Assembly: GCA_026419785.1 (NCBI GenBank)
Contig: JAODTK010004799.1
Coordinates: 1 to 64,000, forward strand
Source of the DNA: Sclerodactyla briareus
Lineage: Eukaryota > Echinodermata > Holothuroidea > Dendrochirotida > Sclerodactylidae
Direction of reading: 5' to 3'
DNA: 64,000 nt
Part shown: piece after piece, positions 40,101 through 52,394 of the stretch
Layout of the letters: every line of letters starts with the position of its first letter
How positions within the stretch are numbered: position 1 is the first letter of the stretch
Program-made: the position numbers and the translations under genes
Notes under the pieces: generated by a model
What the model was told of the DNA's origin: nothing
Databases searched by the model: none
What the model saw: only the letters and a program-made list of their open reading frames with translations

Positions 40101-40245
40101 GGAGTACGTGGATGGAGGTCAGAAAAATTCCTCACCCACAAGTTCAAAACTTCATTGGCTGCAGCTGCAGACAAACTGGAAATGGGCAGGGTTGTTTGAT
40201 TTAATCAGGCCGCTTAAAATCACAATTTAAATGAGGATTTTTATT
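31101..40245. other. Long unannotated stretch
   Basis: No exon, RNA gene or mobile element is recognised with confidence. A G run (34527-34543) and C runs (34613-34626, 38060-38072) occur. A possible G-rich insertion beginning ttggtatagccagaag lies at about 38238-38350. Around 35900-35960 there are repeated gacctcaaacaa motifs that may be a relic of the TGACCTC-type arrays. Confidence 0.4.
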
Positions 40246-40246
40246 G

Positions 40247-40325
40247 GAAAAAAATTAAAAAAATTAAAAAAATTAAAAAAATTAAAAAAATTAAAAAAAT
40301 TAAAAAAATTAAAAAAATTTTTTTA
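40247..40325 (+). repeat. TTAAAAAAA 9-bp microsatellite
   Basis: Eight nearly perfect copies of the 9-mer aaaaaaatt run in tandem. They create a Lys-Lys-Leu periodic open frame at 40231-40524, which I regard as spurious. Confidence 0.95.
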
Positions 40326-43300
40326 CTGGGGGGAAAAAAACAAAAACCACCAACCCTGGAATGGGTGCACAGTTCATAATTCTGGTTTTATGGATACAGT
40401 TGAATTTCATATCAGGGGGCTCAAATCGGAGAATACCAAAGAGACAAATGTACAAAAGGATCACTTCAGAAAATTGCTTGTCAAACTGCTACATGTAGTA
40501 GCAACTCGAGGCAATACAAAATGAAAGGTTACCTATTACATATCATGGTACTGTAATTCCTGACTGTGCACCCCTTTAAACTAGGATTAATAAAAAGTAA
40601 TGTTCCTCTTCTAACACATTTTACCATCTGCGCCGACATGCTCAGCAGGTACAGACTTTCTGGCTGGCAAAGGCAGGGATTCGGAGGTACCCAGAGAACG
40701 ATCCAGGCTGTGCATTACAAAATTACGCCCTATCTCCATGGTAACGGAACACCCTGATTGGCACTCAGTCCACATCTGAGGCACACATGTCTCTGTATTT
40801 GGCTGTATTATCATCAGCTGAACGCCCCCACACTCTCCCCGAGACTACTTCAGCAGCGCTGATTATGTGCGAAGGACTTGTCTGAGTGCATTAATTCTCT
40901 GAGTGGAATGTCCTTGTCCTGGCACTCTAAACCAAATTGATCTCTGAAGCCTGGAAAAAAGGTATAAGGCACTAACATCATCACAATACCAGTGATGTGC
41001 AAATTATGATCATCTTGAAATCTTGCTTTTGAAGCTTTGACTCATTGTAGACACCATTTCTGTTGCTCCTGATATACAGTGTAGTGAAATGCATTGTGCG
41101 AGGATGATCCAAAACTTATATACAGTTATGGGGGGTGATTTTTTTGGGTGTGTTTTGTGTTGGTTTTTTTTATATTGGAATTAATATTTAATAAGGCCTA
41201 CTACATATGGGGGCTTCCAATTAACTCCTCATTTGATGAGGAAAATAATGAATTGTTATTTAACCTAGCTGGATAAACAATAGATTTTGAACAAATCTGC
41301 TACTGTCGTAAAATAGGGAATCCAAACTAGCTAAGAGACGGGGGTAGCCAAACGAGGGCAGGGCACTGCAGTTACAGCCAGTGCAACAAACCTTGAAGAA
41401 CCTTCCAAGATTTGAGATCAGAGATGAATGAAACTTATTCTTAATCTTCGAAATTATACATGTCTCTTCAGCAAACGTCATTGAGAAGGGCTTTTAACAA
41501 ATCACAAGACCAACTTGTTGAGTAAGGAGCACAGGGAATGGGAGGGGGTGCAGCCAAATCCATAAACTTACTGTGAATACATACTGCACTTTGAAATCCG
41601 ATTTGAGTTCAAAATATATGAACTCAAAATATGATTTGATTTGTTTGCAAAATATTACTATTGTCTACTGAAAATTAACGTTTTTTTAAATCAACATCCC
41701 ATTTCATTGAAAATATTGAACAATTTACCAATGTAGTTTCAATGATTTTAAATGAAAACTCAATAATTCAGATTTCCCCTCAGGCCAGTGAAACAGCCCT
41801 CCACTGTATGAGCATCTGGTCATTATAGCCCCAGTTTGTTTACTTTACCATTTAGTCGATCATACCTGTAGGCCAGAACACAAAACATCAAAATATCAGA
41901 AGGAAATTGAATTTCAGTTCTACGGCCTTGACCCTCGGGATTTTCTATGAGATACTTGGTGAAATTAGAACAAAAGTCTTTTATGCTAGCACAGTCAGCC
42001 ACACAAGAAAATATTGAAGCTTTGTGTCTTGTAAATTGAGTTGGTCTTCGACTTACATATTGCCCCAGCAGCGTCCACAATCCCGTTAGTCGAGGAAAAT
42101 GTGTATTCTGAATGACAGGGCGGGATAATCAACCAGCGAGGTATAATAACCAGCCTGTACAGTATGAGAAAATCAATACGGAATGGTCCGGCCTGGACTG
42201 GCCTGTATTAATTGTCATTCATCCTAGCATTCACAGCCACGGAGAAACCAATTAGATGGCGTGTGCGATGAAGAAAAGTGAACTGTATTATATGTGTATG
42301 CTACTCTACTACGGACCATCAGTGGCCATTTAATCCAAGCAGATGGGCAGCTATAAATGAGCTAAGCTATGGGCTGGTGGAGAAAGACATGGATCGCCAT
42401 GAAAATTCCAGTCCTATGTTATGTTTGCTATGATATCTGAACTGAAATAAAGTTAAATTTCTCAGTTCTAGAAATACTTGAACAACCAATCATGATGATC
42501 ATATTGTAAAAACTTTAAGAGGGACTGTGCTCTACTCGCACAAGTTTGCATGAAGTACTGTAGTAGTATTAGTTACGAATACACTGTAGGCCAATAGTCC
42601 TTATAAAAAGGTGGGAAATTTCTAAAGGAAACTGAAGTTTGTATCCATTGGATTGCTTTTCGTTGTTGATATGGTTCTCTATGGACTGACAAAATGATTG
42701 AGAAAGATGAAGTTGTAAACCTGGTACTGGTTGCAGCAGCCTCTTTTCGGGGTGATCATTCACGGGAAGATAAATTGGTGCTTTACCCTTTTGCCTACTT
42801 CACAACCAATCTCTGGAATTCTACATTTCGTGGATGGTCAACTGAAAGGCCACTTTCCTTTCTTTCTACAGCAAAGCTGGGATTGCGCAGCGCCCCCCCT
42901 ACCTGGGGTGATGAAAACATCCGATACCAGGAACCCCACCAGTACTAAAAATATTTGAATTCAATTCTCTGCTACTGCTCTATTTGGCCATACCCATGGT
43001 CCCACATTAACCTATGGGTCAGACCCACCTCTGAAAATTTAGGACAGTTTTCAACTTTTTATTGCTTCCACATAAACAAACCCCTGAACTGACAGGCTGC
43101 CAGGGGTGCAAACTCGTTTGACTTTAAAATTCCAAAATGTACCAATCTTCAGGTAAACTAAGACCACAGCTTATATTACTGCAACCGTTCTGACAGATAA
43201 ACAATAAGAATGGGGAATCTATTACCCTCCCAGCAGCTTCTCCCTAAATCTGGAGACACCTGTTTATAACATGCCTGTGACCACCTCCCGATTTTGACCA

Positions 43301-43690
43301 TCAGCTTCAGTTTTGGACCCTTGGAGTACCAGTATACATATTACATACCCACCTACTACTCCCCAATGTGTCCCTGTCAACTGTAAGCCAAGCAGGTGTA
43401 TGCCAACGAGATTAGTACAAGGCTCAGATTTCCTTCCCACTGGCCTCAGCTATTCAAATTAGAGGAAATTGCCTCCAAACACAAGAGATAGGTAGAGAGA
43501 TACATATTTTGACTGAGACCAGCCCCTGTCCTGGGGCTCCGTCCTAATGAGGTCCCAGAGTGTCATGTGAAACCCTCTGGATCCCTCCTATCCGTAGCTT
43601 GTTATCCCGAAAAGGCAAATTGCTTTTGGCAACTCATCAAGAGTTGAATTATCCAGAACCTAACCTGATGTGAATCCTAATGGGTTAAAT
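40326..43690. other. Unannotated sequence
   Basis: Nothing firm. An 85-codon minus-strand frame at 41823-42080 is interrupted by GT/AG-like signals but resembles no family I know. Confidence 0.4.
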
Positions 43691-43701
43691 TTCCTATGGA
43701 A

Positions 43702-44028
43702 TCATGGCATGCCCTGTGGCAGGCAGATCTCTGCATGTTTGACCATGGAACCATCTCTGCAAGTATACTTAGTCGTGATGCTAACCAATCCCTGTTTCGC
43801 AGCGCATGCGCAGTGCACTGCACATTCCGCAGAATCGAAACATGTAGATACGACGGTGCCATCCACGGGTCCGCAAGCGCAGCGCATCCGTAGAAATTGC
43901 TGAGCAGGGAATCGCTCGATGAGTGATTTTTTGCAGACTGCGCAGGTCCTGCGGATGGTTCCATGGAGTGCCGAATTGGCAAATTGTACCATTTGGGCCA
44001 TGTGGCTATAGTGGGCAGGAGTGGCCAT
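43702..44028 (-). CDS. Cys-rich 108-residue hypothetical protein (candidate)
   Basis: A minus-strand frame starts at an ATG with a favourable context (A at -3, G at +4) and ends in TGA, encoding about 108 residues. Ten cysteines are spaced as C-x2-C, C-x-C, C-x5-C-x3-C-x-C, then two single Cys, for example TCAVCKK, RCACG and CFDSAECAVHCACAAK. This resembles a small metal-binding or disulphide-rich domain, but I recognise no family and see no signal peptide. The DNA is more CG-rich than its surroundings. A second minus-strand frame of 120 codons is also open across the same stretch, which weakens the case. No intron or polyadenylation signal is evident. Confidence 0.25.
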   Translation of the reverse strand: MATPAHYSHMAQMVQFANSALHGTIRRTCAVCKKSLIERFPAQQFLRMRCACGPVDGTVVSTCFDSAECAVHCACAAKQGLVSITTKYTCRDGSMVKHAEICLPQGMP

Positions 44029-44039
44029 GATTCTTCCAC

Positions 44040-46999
44040 GGGGGCAGGTAAGGGCTAGGTTCCCAAACGGGTGACACGCAGTAAGTGCACCTCGCCCAGG
44101 GCGTAGCCCGTGGGAGCACTGGCCCCCCTTACCGGAAAGCTGGCTAAGCCACGCTGCCTCGCCCTACATTCAACTCACAACATTTCCATATTTTCATGTT
44201 TGTCTTTCCACTTTTCCCTTTGTTTCCTTCTTTTCTTTTCTTTCTTCTTCGTCGTGCTTCGCTCCCTCCTGATCCTGATTAGGGTCTGCTGTTTCCTAAT
44301 TGGGGCTGTCCAAGGGAGGGGCAGGGAGGGTAGGGCACCATTTGACCCAGCTTGCATCGTCCCTGGTTACCAAGCATGGTGGAATATTTTATGGGAATTG
44401 AGCTGCAGTATATGCATGATGTCACTATTCATGAGGCATAGCCAATTGCTGTCTTAGACATGGTCTCTCTTGCCTGATACGTTTTGGTCACAATGGAGTA
44501 ACGGACCTCTCGCAAAGTATACTTGCTCAAATTGGTCCCTGGTCAAGCAGTACAATAGTAATTGTTGAAACCGAGTTGTCCAGATATGTCCATTCTTTCT
44601 CCACTGGTGAACCTGCTGTATGCACTGTATATGGTGTGGCGTCGCCGCCATGGCTTTCCCGTTTGGCACGTCTGCCTCTCATTAAGATTTCCACCAAGAT
44701 GAATAAATAAAATCCTCATTCTCTAAGTTCTGGTTGAAAAGTTTAGAATGTTTCATGTTTGCTATATTGACAAAGAGAATGACTGGATAAACAGAATATG
44801 AGAAGAACTATTTTTCCGTGTCTATTGGCTCGCTGTGGATCGGATGCGCAGGGTGTTGCGTATGAGTGGATGGTGACATTCAGCCGACGATCCTGTGCTG
44901 CGCGTGCTTTAATCCATGGTCTAGGCCTACAAGCACACTGGAAGCACACTAGGAACACACTGTAGGTGTCTAAAATAGAAGGCAGTATAGGCATACAGCC
45001 CAAAATAGTATTGACAAGTTTCAATCAGGTTTGATCCCAGGGAATCACGGGGGGAAAGAGAGGGTAACTCAGGAAACCTGGTTTTTAGCGCGCGGAGGCT
45101 GGGGTCCTTCAATGACAAATTTTAATCCACGAACTACCTAGACCAAGAGCAAGAATTTCCTGCTTTTCGAAATGCCTCCGCATTATGATTTATTCCACTT
45201 CCTTCAAGATGTGCACATTAGTTTTGTACGGAGGGGGGAAAGCAATTGTTTGTATAGAGTGAAAAAAAAATGCTATATGAAAATGTCAAATTATGTTCTT
45301 CCTGGAAGCGTGGCCCTATGAGTTGGATATGAAGTACATGACACGATCACTATAAGAGCAACTGTCAGCTTTTTCCATAGCTCGCTCCTTTATCATACAT
45401 GTAACGAGTGCAAGTGGCTTGCATGTTGAATCAGTCACATCCATCGGATGTGGTCCAAAAAATGGAAGTCCCAGGAGAGAGAGGGCTCCACTCCATGCCT
45501 TGCCTTCTTCACACTATTCGAACAGAGATGGCAAGACCTTTTATTTTTGGGAAGTTGTCCACAGCATCTGCATTCAACGGTAACAGTGGTCGCCTGTGAC
45601 AATGCTTCCAGTAAAGGTATATCGCATGTCATAAGTTTACTGTCCCAATCAATGAAATTTCATGGTTTTTCTCGAATGCCCGCAATTTTTACACCAACCT
45701 GCGGGGTGATGGAAAAAATTGTATACAAACATATTCCGGGGTATCAAAGAGTAGTGCCAAATCTCCCAAGTGCCTGGTACAAATAATCTTGACAAGGTCT
45801 ACTTGCAAGGTTCAGCCCTCCTCAAACGCCCCATAAAACATAGTATGGTGACCTCACAACATCCCTGGGGGATACAAGGTGGCCAGGGTTTGTGAAACAC
45901 CAGCGGATCCATTGTCTAAGGCCAAAATCTCCTGGGTGGCCCCTTACTACACAGTTACTGAACTGAGTCTGGTTTTTAGTCCCATATTGTGTCTTAGGAT
46001 CCTTACCCGAATTCATGTGGGTTAATGCCTTCATTGTGTGTTGCATGATGATAAGGTCTCCATCATTAATGCCATTACTGTAGTTTTCTATTATCACTTC
46101 TTGGAATGTGTGAGGACTCTCAACTGAAAACTACAGTAGGACATTCTACAGGTTCTCCTTGCTCTATTTGAAAAACCTGGGGGGGAATACTGCAGGGCCT
46201 AATGCGATCCTGACCAGCCTACAGGGGTTTTGAAAGTTTGGGCTGTGCCTGGGGAACCCGGTGAGAGAGAGGGGAATAGCATTGCAGCAAGCATGGACAG
46301 TTGCAATTGTTGTCATATCCAGTACAAAATTCATCACTTCAAAATGTTGCAGCAAACTGGCAGCAAGTAGCCAATTACTGACATGTGTACAAAGAGCTGT
46401 TTGCCTTAACAGTTAACTTGTTTGACTCGTGCGTACACTGTACTGTACAGTCACACAAATTTTTCTCTGGAAATGTCAGATGAAGAGGCGAGTCTATATC
46501 TACTGTACCGTCATCAATGATAGGGATACTGAGCACTGGAAAGCACTTATTAGTTATGGAATATATTGAGACTATTTAAAGGATCATTAGTACTATTAAA
46601 CCAGAACCTCACGCCTCATCCTCGCCACATAATAATCTCCAGTTCAACAACTGAATTAGGATTTAAGGAGCATATTCTGCCTCAATATGTTGATCAATAT
46701 TATAAACTGACAACCATAGTCACACCTACCAGCTGGGTTGAGTATATCACCGGGCCCGTATTGCCCCCAGGGGTGGACATGCTGGGATATTTTCCCAAAG
46801 GAGCATTATTATCCTGGGACATGTCAACAATGTATCAGCAGCAGGTGACAGACCAGTGTATAATTGAAACCTCTCTTACATTGACCAATACCGTTTACAT
46901 GTGCAGTAGCCATGAAACTACAGGTGATTGCAGGGCCTGCCCTGTGGGATTAGGGGCTACAAGTTTAATGGATAATCATTTTAATCCAGAGGTAATGGT
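44040..46999. other. Unannotated; polypyrimidine tract
   Basis: Pyrimidine-rich DNA spans about 44180-44275. A 154-codon plus-strand frame (46566-47030) ends inside the tail of the neighbouring SINE, so it is unlikely to be a real gene. Nothing else is recognised. Confidence 0.4.
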
Positions 47000-47002
47000 G
47001 CA

Positions 47003-47393
47003 TTTTTTTTTTTTGTTTTTTTTTTTTTAAATCATCAACTTGCGGACAAAGGACCCTACCTATACGAGGCACGGCAAGGGTGCGGACATGGATATATCAC
47101 ACGAATTGTCAGCGGCGAAACCTTCACCAGGTACACGGAACAAGGCGATGCCTCTTTGCCGGAACTTAATGTGAAGGGAAGGGGGTACTAACACGCCGAC
47201 GGCAACTAATTCACAGATTGCATAACCACAAAAAACATTTTTGCCCTGTTCCTATTCCCTCATGCTGAGCGCCAGCGAGAAGGAACAGGTCCCATTTTTA
47301 AAGTCTTTTGGTATCACCCGACCGGGATTCGATCCGGCCTACAGGGGGTGAAAGCGGACGGCTATACCAAACTGTGCTAACACTCGGTATATC
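47003..47393 (-). mobile_element. tRNA-derived SINE with poly(A) tail
   Basis: Read on the minus strand, the element starts with a tRNA-like head. An A-box-like ttagcacagtttgg is followed by tccgctttcac, which would place a Glu-type TTC anticodon loop, and a B-box-like ggatcgaatcc near 47330. The body follows, including a stem-loop with arms CCTGTTCCT and AGGAACAGG (about 47247-47292 on the plus strand). The element ends in an A-rich tail, seen as T runs at 47003-47028 on plus. Head, body and tail together make a ~390 bp SINE. The tRNA arms no longer pair perfectly, so it is not a functional tRNA. Assignment to the MetaSINE group is possible but unverified. Confidence 0.7.
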
Positions 47394-48990
47394 ATGTATA
47401 TACCAGATGATACAGTTCTGGTATTTGATTGCAATTTGTACAGTACTGTAGGGTTGGTCTGACAACCTCCAGTCTTGGAAAAATAGGCAGTTTGGTATAC
47501 CTATCATAGCAGCAATTGGCATTGCCGTATTTGTGGCGGACTAAAGGACCCCCCCTTTAAGAGTTCACCTTATAGCTGTTTTCAGTGATGCTATTTTTTT
47601 TTAATTGAATATTAATTGTATTTGGTAGTGTATTTTTGTCATTACATTGTACATTCCTCTGTAATTCGGCCTTTGGCTGCGAAACGAGTTTTATTAATAA
47701 AATACCATTTCCAAATCAAATCATTTTTAGTACTATTGCCGAATATGTCTGTACAGTGAGCTACCACACTGCAGCAGACAAAAATGTTGTCTGTGGAGGT
47801 TACAAGCTAGCTGCAGCCAAAATGACGGCCAGACACTTGTAGTTCCTAAGGGTTCTGTCTTTCTGCCAGTTTGTGAGGAAATCAATTTATCCTTTTCAAG
47901 ATTTCAAATTTTATAAGAATGTCCATGACCCATCTCCTGACAATTCAATATATACATTTGTAGGTAACAAACACGTGAAACTTGTTATGGAAATCAGAAA
48001 CTCATGATCAAAGACTCCGCCATATGAATAAACTATCAAAGACCTTCTCAGTCATTAAGAATTTTAAGTTAACAGACCCTTCTTCAGAAATGAATATTGT
48101 GATAACAGCATCAAATGTAGGCCTACGTGTACACCAAGGACAAGAGGCCCATAAATAAAAACCCAATATGAATATCGCCATGAGCTCAGGCTATAAAAAC
48201 CCGATCTAAAAGTCGAGAACTTGTTGAAGATTATGCGAGACATTTCTTCATAAGTTGGGTCATTTTATGCCAGTGAAGTTTGAAGCACCTCGATGGAATA
48301 TTCAAAGCAACAATTACATAGGAAAATGTGAGTGCATTTCAGCAGACATTGTAATGCAGCACCTGGGGTTGAAAATCACATAAATGATGGGTCAATATTT
48401 CACAAAAATGCGGGGAAATCTTGTTATTCAAAGTGGGGCCCAGTGTCATGCACAGGAATTGTGAGGTGGGGTGGGGAGAATTGAAAGCCCTGCTATCAAG
48501 AGTGGTTTAAAGATTAAGGAGAGGGACCCTACGCTTCGGCTGTTCAGATGTTTTCCTCAAAACTGGAGATGCAAAATGATGCTTTCTGGTGGCCAATATG
48601 GAATGGAGGTGGTATTCTTGTAACTAACTAGTTTTCCCAGGGGGTTAGGAATTATTTTTGGGACGGGAAGGGGTTGAATCTGATGACGGACCTGGTTATT
48701 TGGGTTTTCCCTCCCTTTGAATTTTCATGTATTTCCAGGGTGGATAGACATCTTAAGTGCAGGTCAACTCAGCCAATAAATAACAATATGAGGTTAACCA
48801 TTCTTGAGGAAAAGAAGGAAAGGGTTTTAAATCTATTTGGAAAAGTGGGGGGGGGATGGACAGTACTTGCCTTATGTATGCTTGTTATTCCCCAGTCAGA
48901 CTGCTCCCTAATTTTCCAGGACTGCCTGAATTCACCCCCCACTCATCTGAGCATAGTGGGGGAGGGGGGCATGCTGGTCCAGAAAGATCA
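47394..48990. other. Unannotated sequence
   Basis: A 128-codon plus-strand frame at 48674-49060 has no recognisable motif and overlaps the end of the Kelch pseudogene on the other strand. I see nothing else. Confidence 0.4.
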
Positions 48991-49069
48991 ACTAAGGATG
49001 CCTTGTTATAGCACTAAGGTGGAGACGGATTACAAGCAGCAAAGTGGAAATCTTGATTAAGAGCATTTC

Positions 49070-50855
49070 TTTACCCTCCCTAGAGAAGGCTTGACAGTAC
49101 ACGTAGATGAAAGACCCATCCTGTGTATTCCACTCACAAGAACTCGTAGGAATCTGCAGGTAGCAACAGCAGATGCGAGGGTGAAAAGCAGGGGTGGTGA
49201 CGATATGTTACTCCAAGGTTCAGGTCTTGATTGAAAAGAGACAGGCATCAGAGATGGGGGAGGGTATGACCTCTGCCGTACCACAAACCCCCAAGATGAA
49301 GACATTGCGGTGTATGCAGCAGTAAGTGAAAACATGGTCTCTAAGGAGGGAGCCGCGCCGTAATGGAAAGGGTATCTCGTCCATCGTCAAGATCTGGGCC
49401 AAGCAAAATGTCTTGTGGCTAGATTGTGACATGATTTTGCCATTGAAAGCCTCTACCACTGGAAAATCCCAACAGGATCCCTCCTCCAGGGGATGGGTTT
49501 GAGAGAGGACACCCCGGTGATGTGTCATACCGCTCAACATTTTTCAATGGCCTCCTGTGACGATTCTCTGCCTGCTATTGTTGATGAGCCGTAGCTGTAG
49601 GCGATTGTCATCGTTGGCCAACTGGCAGTTGTATTAGGGTGGGCATGTCAGAGGACTTTCGTCCAAAGGTCAAGGTCTTGATCATACTCGGTGTAGCCCG
49701 TCTGCTGGACACGTCCCCCATCTGATCCCGCCCAAGGCGTAAAGATAACCATTGCAAGCTGCTAGGGAAAGAAGAACTCAATGGGTTAAGGGAGGCTGGG
49801 CACACGCCAGCTGTTCACGTTCGGGTCATAGACATGGACCGGAATTTGTAATCAAACGTTGCTGGATCCTCCGAAAGACATACCATGAACCATCTAACTC
49901 GGCTGATGCTGGAAACGGGAAGTATACTGGCAAATGCGGGCAACGGAAGTCCACTTGTTCTCCTCATGACTTAAACCAAAAATTCGGACAGGGGGCCCTG
50001 TTCAGAAATGCACCCCGTAATGCAATCACTCCTGTAGGCGACCTTTCCGTGGCCTCATCACTGGACTATCGCCGGCAGTAGCTGTCGTGTTGTGTCGGGG
50101 GGGGTTTCTTTTTTTGGTGCGTTGCCTCCACGTAAAGGTTTAGACAAAAACGCAATTTTCAAACACTAGCGCTCTTTCTCGAAACGTTGATGAGGTAGTT
50201 TAGTAAACTGGGGCAGTCGAACGTGTTTTGAGTAGCTCCAGGAAGGGTATCTCCTTCTCGATTTAAGTGTCAAATTTGGACCAGGCAATGACAATTCATA
50301 AAATGTCTCCCTTTCTCCCCCGGATGTCTATCTTGATGATGTCCAGGATCTCTTCAAAGTTCCAACTGGACAATGTAATCCATGGAATTCGTGCCACGGT
50401 GCATGAACGGAGTACGGATAAATTTTTACTCAGGTCATACAAGTCAATAAATCCATACAGGTGCCAAATGTCGCACAACACAAAACCGTTGGAAGCATCC
50501 ATTGTTATGTGTGAGAAATCTGTAGCAATACTCCTTCAGTTGTGACATAAGAAAAGGAGCAGCACCTTGTAGATGGACATTACATTTCGCGTAATGCTGA
50601 TTTCTCCCGAATACATGTAATCAAGTATTTCTTCCATAGCTTCCGCAGAAACACATTCGATGGTGACCTTTCTGTTTCTCCTATTCGAAGACACCATTGC
50701 ACATTGTGTCAGTATGGTGGCAGGGCTGCAGTCGTTTCTGGGGCCTGGAAAGTTCTTGCCTTCACTGTAGCTCCCATATACAGTACTTCCCATCCAAACG
50801 TTGGAGCCTAAGCTTGGCCAGGATAACGATGCTCGGTCGTCTCTTTGAATTCCAT
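49070..50855 (-). pseudogene. BTB-BACK-Kelch (KLHL-type) gene, frame-broken
   Basis: KLHL proteins are substrate adaptors of Cullin-3 ubiquitin ligases. The BTB domain binds Cul3 and the Kelch propeller binds the substrate. Reading the minus strand and changing frame where needed gives the whole family layout in about 595 codons, a normal KLHL length. A start at 50855 (MEFKETTEH) leads into a BTB domain with LRLQRLDGKYC, GKNFPG and SAEAMEEILDYMYSGEIS. A BACK region follows with MSQLKEYCYRFL, IWHLYGFIDLYDLSKN and VRLPQFTKLPHQRFEKER. The Kelch blades show YDPNVNSWR, RVQQTGYTEYDQDLDLW, VVEAFNGKI and VFILGVCGTAEV. There are no introns. At least eight frame changes or stops interrupt it, including a TGA after KGDIL (about 50296) and a TAA about 30 bp later. 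Such a full-length copy with scattered indels is either a recently decayed intronless paralogue or a real gene spoiled by sequencing indels. Confidence 0.85.
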
Positions 50856-50952
50856 TTGGCGGCCGTGACTTGTGTGACCCATGATGTACCGATCCAGAAT
50901 AAATTTACTGCTCCGCTCCTTTGTAAATAGGTAGCGCCACCCATCTCGTTAT

Positions 50953-50977
50953 GTAACTAAAGCCGCCATTCACTTCA
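50953..50977 (-). promoter_or_regulatory. YY1-like motif upstream of the KLHL-type start
   Basis: On the minus strand gtgaatggcggctttag lies about 105 bp upstream of the inferred start. It resembles the YY1 consensus AAnATGGCGGC often found at animal promoters. The match is partial and function is inferred from position only. Confidence 0.2.
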
Positions 50978-51354
50978 GACTCGGTTGCAGAGTGTATGCG
51001 AATTCAGCCCACCTTCGAGAATGACCAAAGCAGTTCTCGCAATCGCTTATCTACTACATAAGTACGTTGCAAGGGAGTTGTGTACATCGCATACTCATGT
51101 CCTCAGTCACAATCGTATCACACTCATAGTGATTCAAAAGGCAACAGCTGACTGGGACTGGGCCAACTCAACGGTATTATATACGTACGGTTTCAACTTG
51201 CTTGTTTTATAATGGTGAAGTGATGGCGCTCTGTTGCTTTCATTAAAACGGCTTAATTACCAAGTTGGGATGGGGTTTCGAATATGGAATAGGCCGATAT
51301 AGCCTGGTGCGGTTTAGAGTCCCATATTTAGCTGCGGGTATGCAGTGTACACGT
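50978..51354. other. Unannotated flank
   Basis: This is upstream flank of the KLHL-type gene. No further feature is recognised. Confidence 0.35.
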
Positions 51355-51800
51355 CACCATGTCTCTCCGGGCCGTTCGTTCACGTTCATTCGTAAATTCT
51401 GAATCGTACAGCGATCAGGTTGACACCTGGTGGGTGGATGAAGCAGGCCACTGGCTAGGCCGAGTAATTTGTGGTTGCGTAGTGTGATGAATTTTAATTA
51501 AATCCAATTAATTTACCCACAAGAAGTCTTCATGCGTAACTTCGAACCGTACATGCAATCAAGTGAAACTTGGTGGGTGGATGTAGCACGCCCCTGGTCG
51601 GGAGTTACATTTTTTTTCATAGTGTGATTAGATTTTAATTAAACAAAATAAATTACCCCAAGTTGTCTCCCCACAAGCCTTCCCATTGAATCTCTGGAGA
51701 GGGGTTTTGTTACATTACTTCCCGAGCGCAGGGCTGGCAACTGGCCAAGAAGGGACTGTTAATGTGTCTGTCGCACTGAAATGGCTGGAATACAGGCAAT
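51355..51800 (+). mobile_element. GTTCG-headed dispersed element, copy 1
   Basis: The copy starts at catgtctctccgggccgttc with GTTCGTTC-type repeats. It continues through two tandem ~141 bp units marked by tggtgggtggatg (51430 and 51571), each followed by gattttaattaaa-type DNA. It ends near aagaagggactgttaatgtg then tctgtcgcactga. It is homologous to 53936-54290, which has only one internal unit. Confidence 0.7.
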
Positions 51801-52394
51801 AATAAGGAATAAACTGCACATGGAGAACTTTATGGCGAATAAACAGTGGACTATTGAATTTAGGAATAAACAGTCGAGAAACGAGGCGCAGCCGAGTTCG
51901 TTATTATACTAAATTCAGAGTCGAGACAGTTTGTGAACCAGTCAATGTCGACATGCTGTAGTTGATTCCTATTATACAAAACCACAAATCAGGGGATTAC
52001 CCGAACGATTAGAGATATCTATATCTCAGATCTATATCTTTGTATCTCTAAAAACAGTAAATAAGCAGCTGGGTAACTATTGCAGTTAGTCGATCGAAGT
52101 GAATGAATTGCGCACATTACACAAAAGATAGCAGTGGTGCTGTGAGTACTTTTCAAGGAGACCCAATACAAACCACGCGTGCCGAAATGGAGGGGGCTGC
52201 GCGTGTGCACAGGGCGTTCACCAATTGCCCGACGAGCGACGCGTCGTTTCGCACGTTTGGTATTCATGCCGTTGAGGCAGTGCGCCCTTTGAAACGCGCG
52301 TTACTGGACACAGGAATCGAGCGTGTAAACATAAAACTCCCAAAGTTTCACGCAACTAAATTTGTGTTTGAAAAGTTACTGCGTGTACTTCCCT
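51801..52394. other. Unannotated; CpG-rich patch
   Basis: The stretch 52170-52330 is CG-rich and opens a 172-codon frame (52103-52621). That frame runs on into the AAACGTTT-rich element and shows no recognisable domain, so I do not call it. Confidence 0.4.

Noticed and set aside
40231-40524. Lys-Lys-Leu repeat protein frame
   Set aside because: It is created by the 9 bp TTAAAAAAA microsatellite.
41823-42080. 85-codon minus-strand frame with a GTAAGT donor-like site
   Set aside because: The splice-like signals cannot be assembled into a consistent exon chain and no family is recognised.
44080-44170. Second tRNA-derived head on the minus strand
   Set aside because: Only an A-box-like tggcttagccag is present. 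There is no B box at the right distance and no foldable tRNA.
46566-47030. 154-codon open frame
   Set aside because: It terminates inside the reverse complement of the SINE poly(A) tail (Phe-rich end), and no motif is recognised.
47311-47393. Functional tRNA-Glu gene
   Set aside because: A and B boxes and an anticodon-like loop are visible, but the stems mispair and the segment continues into a SINE body with poly(A).
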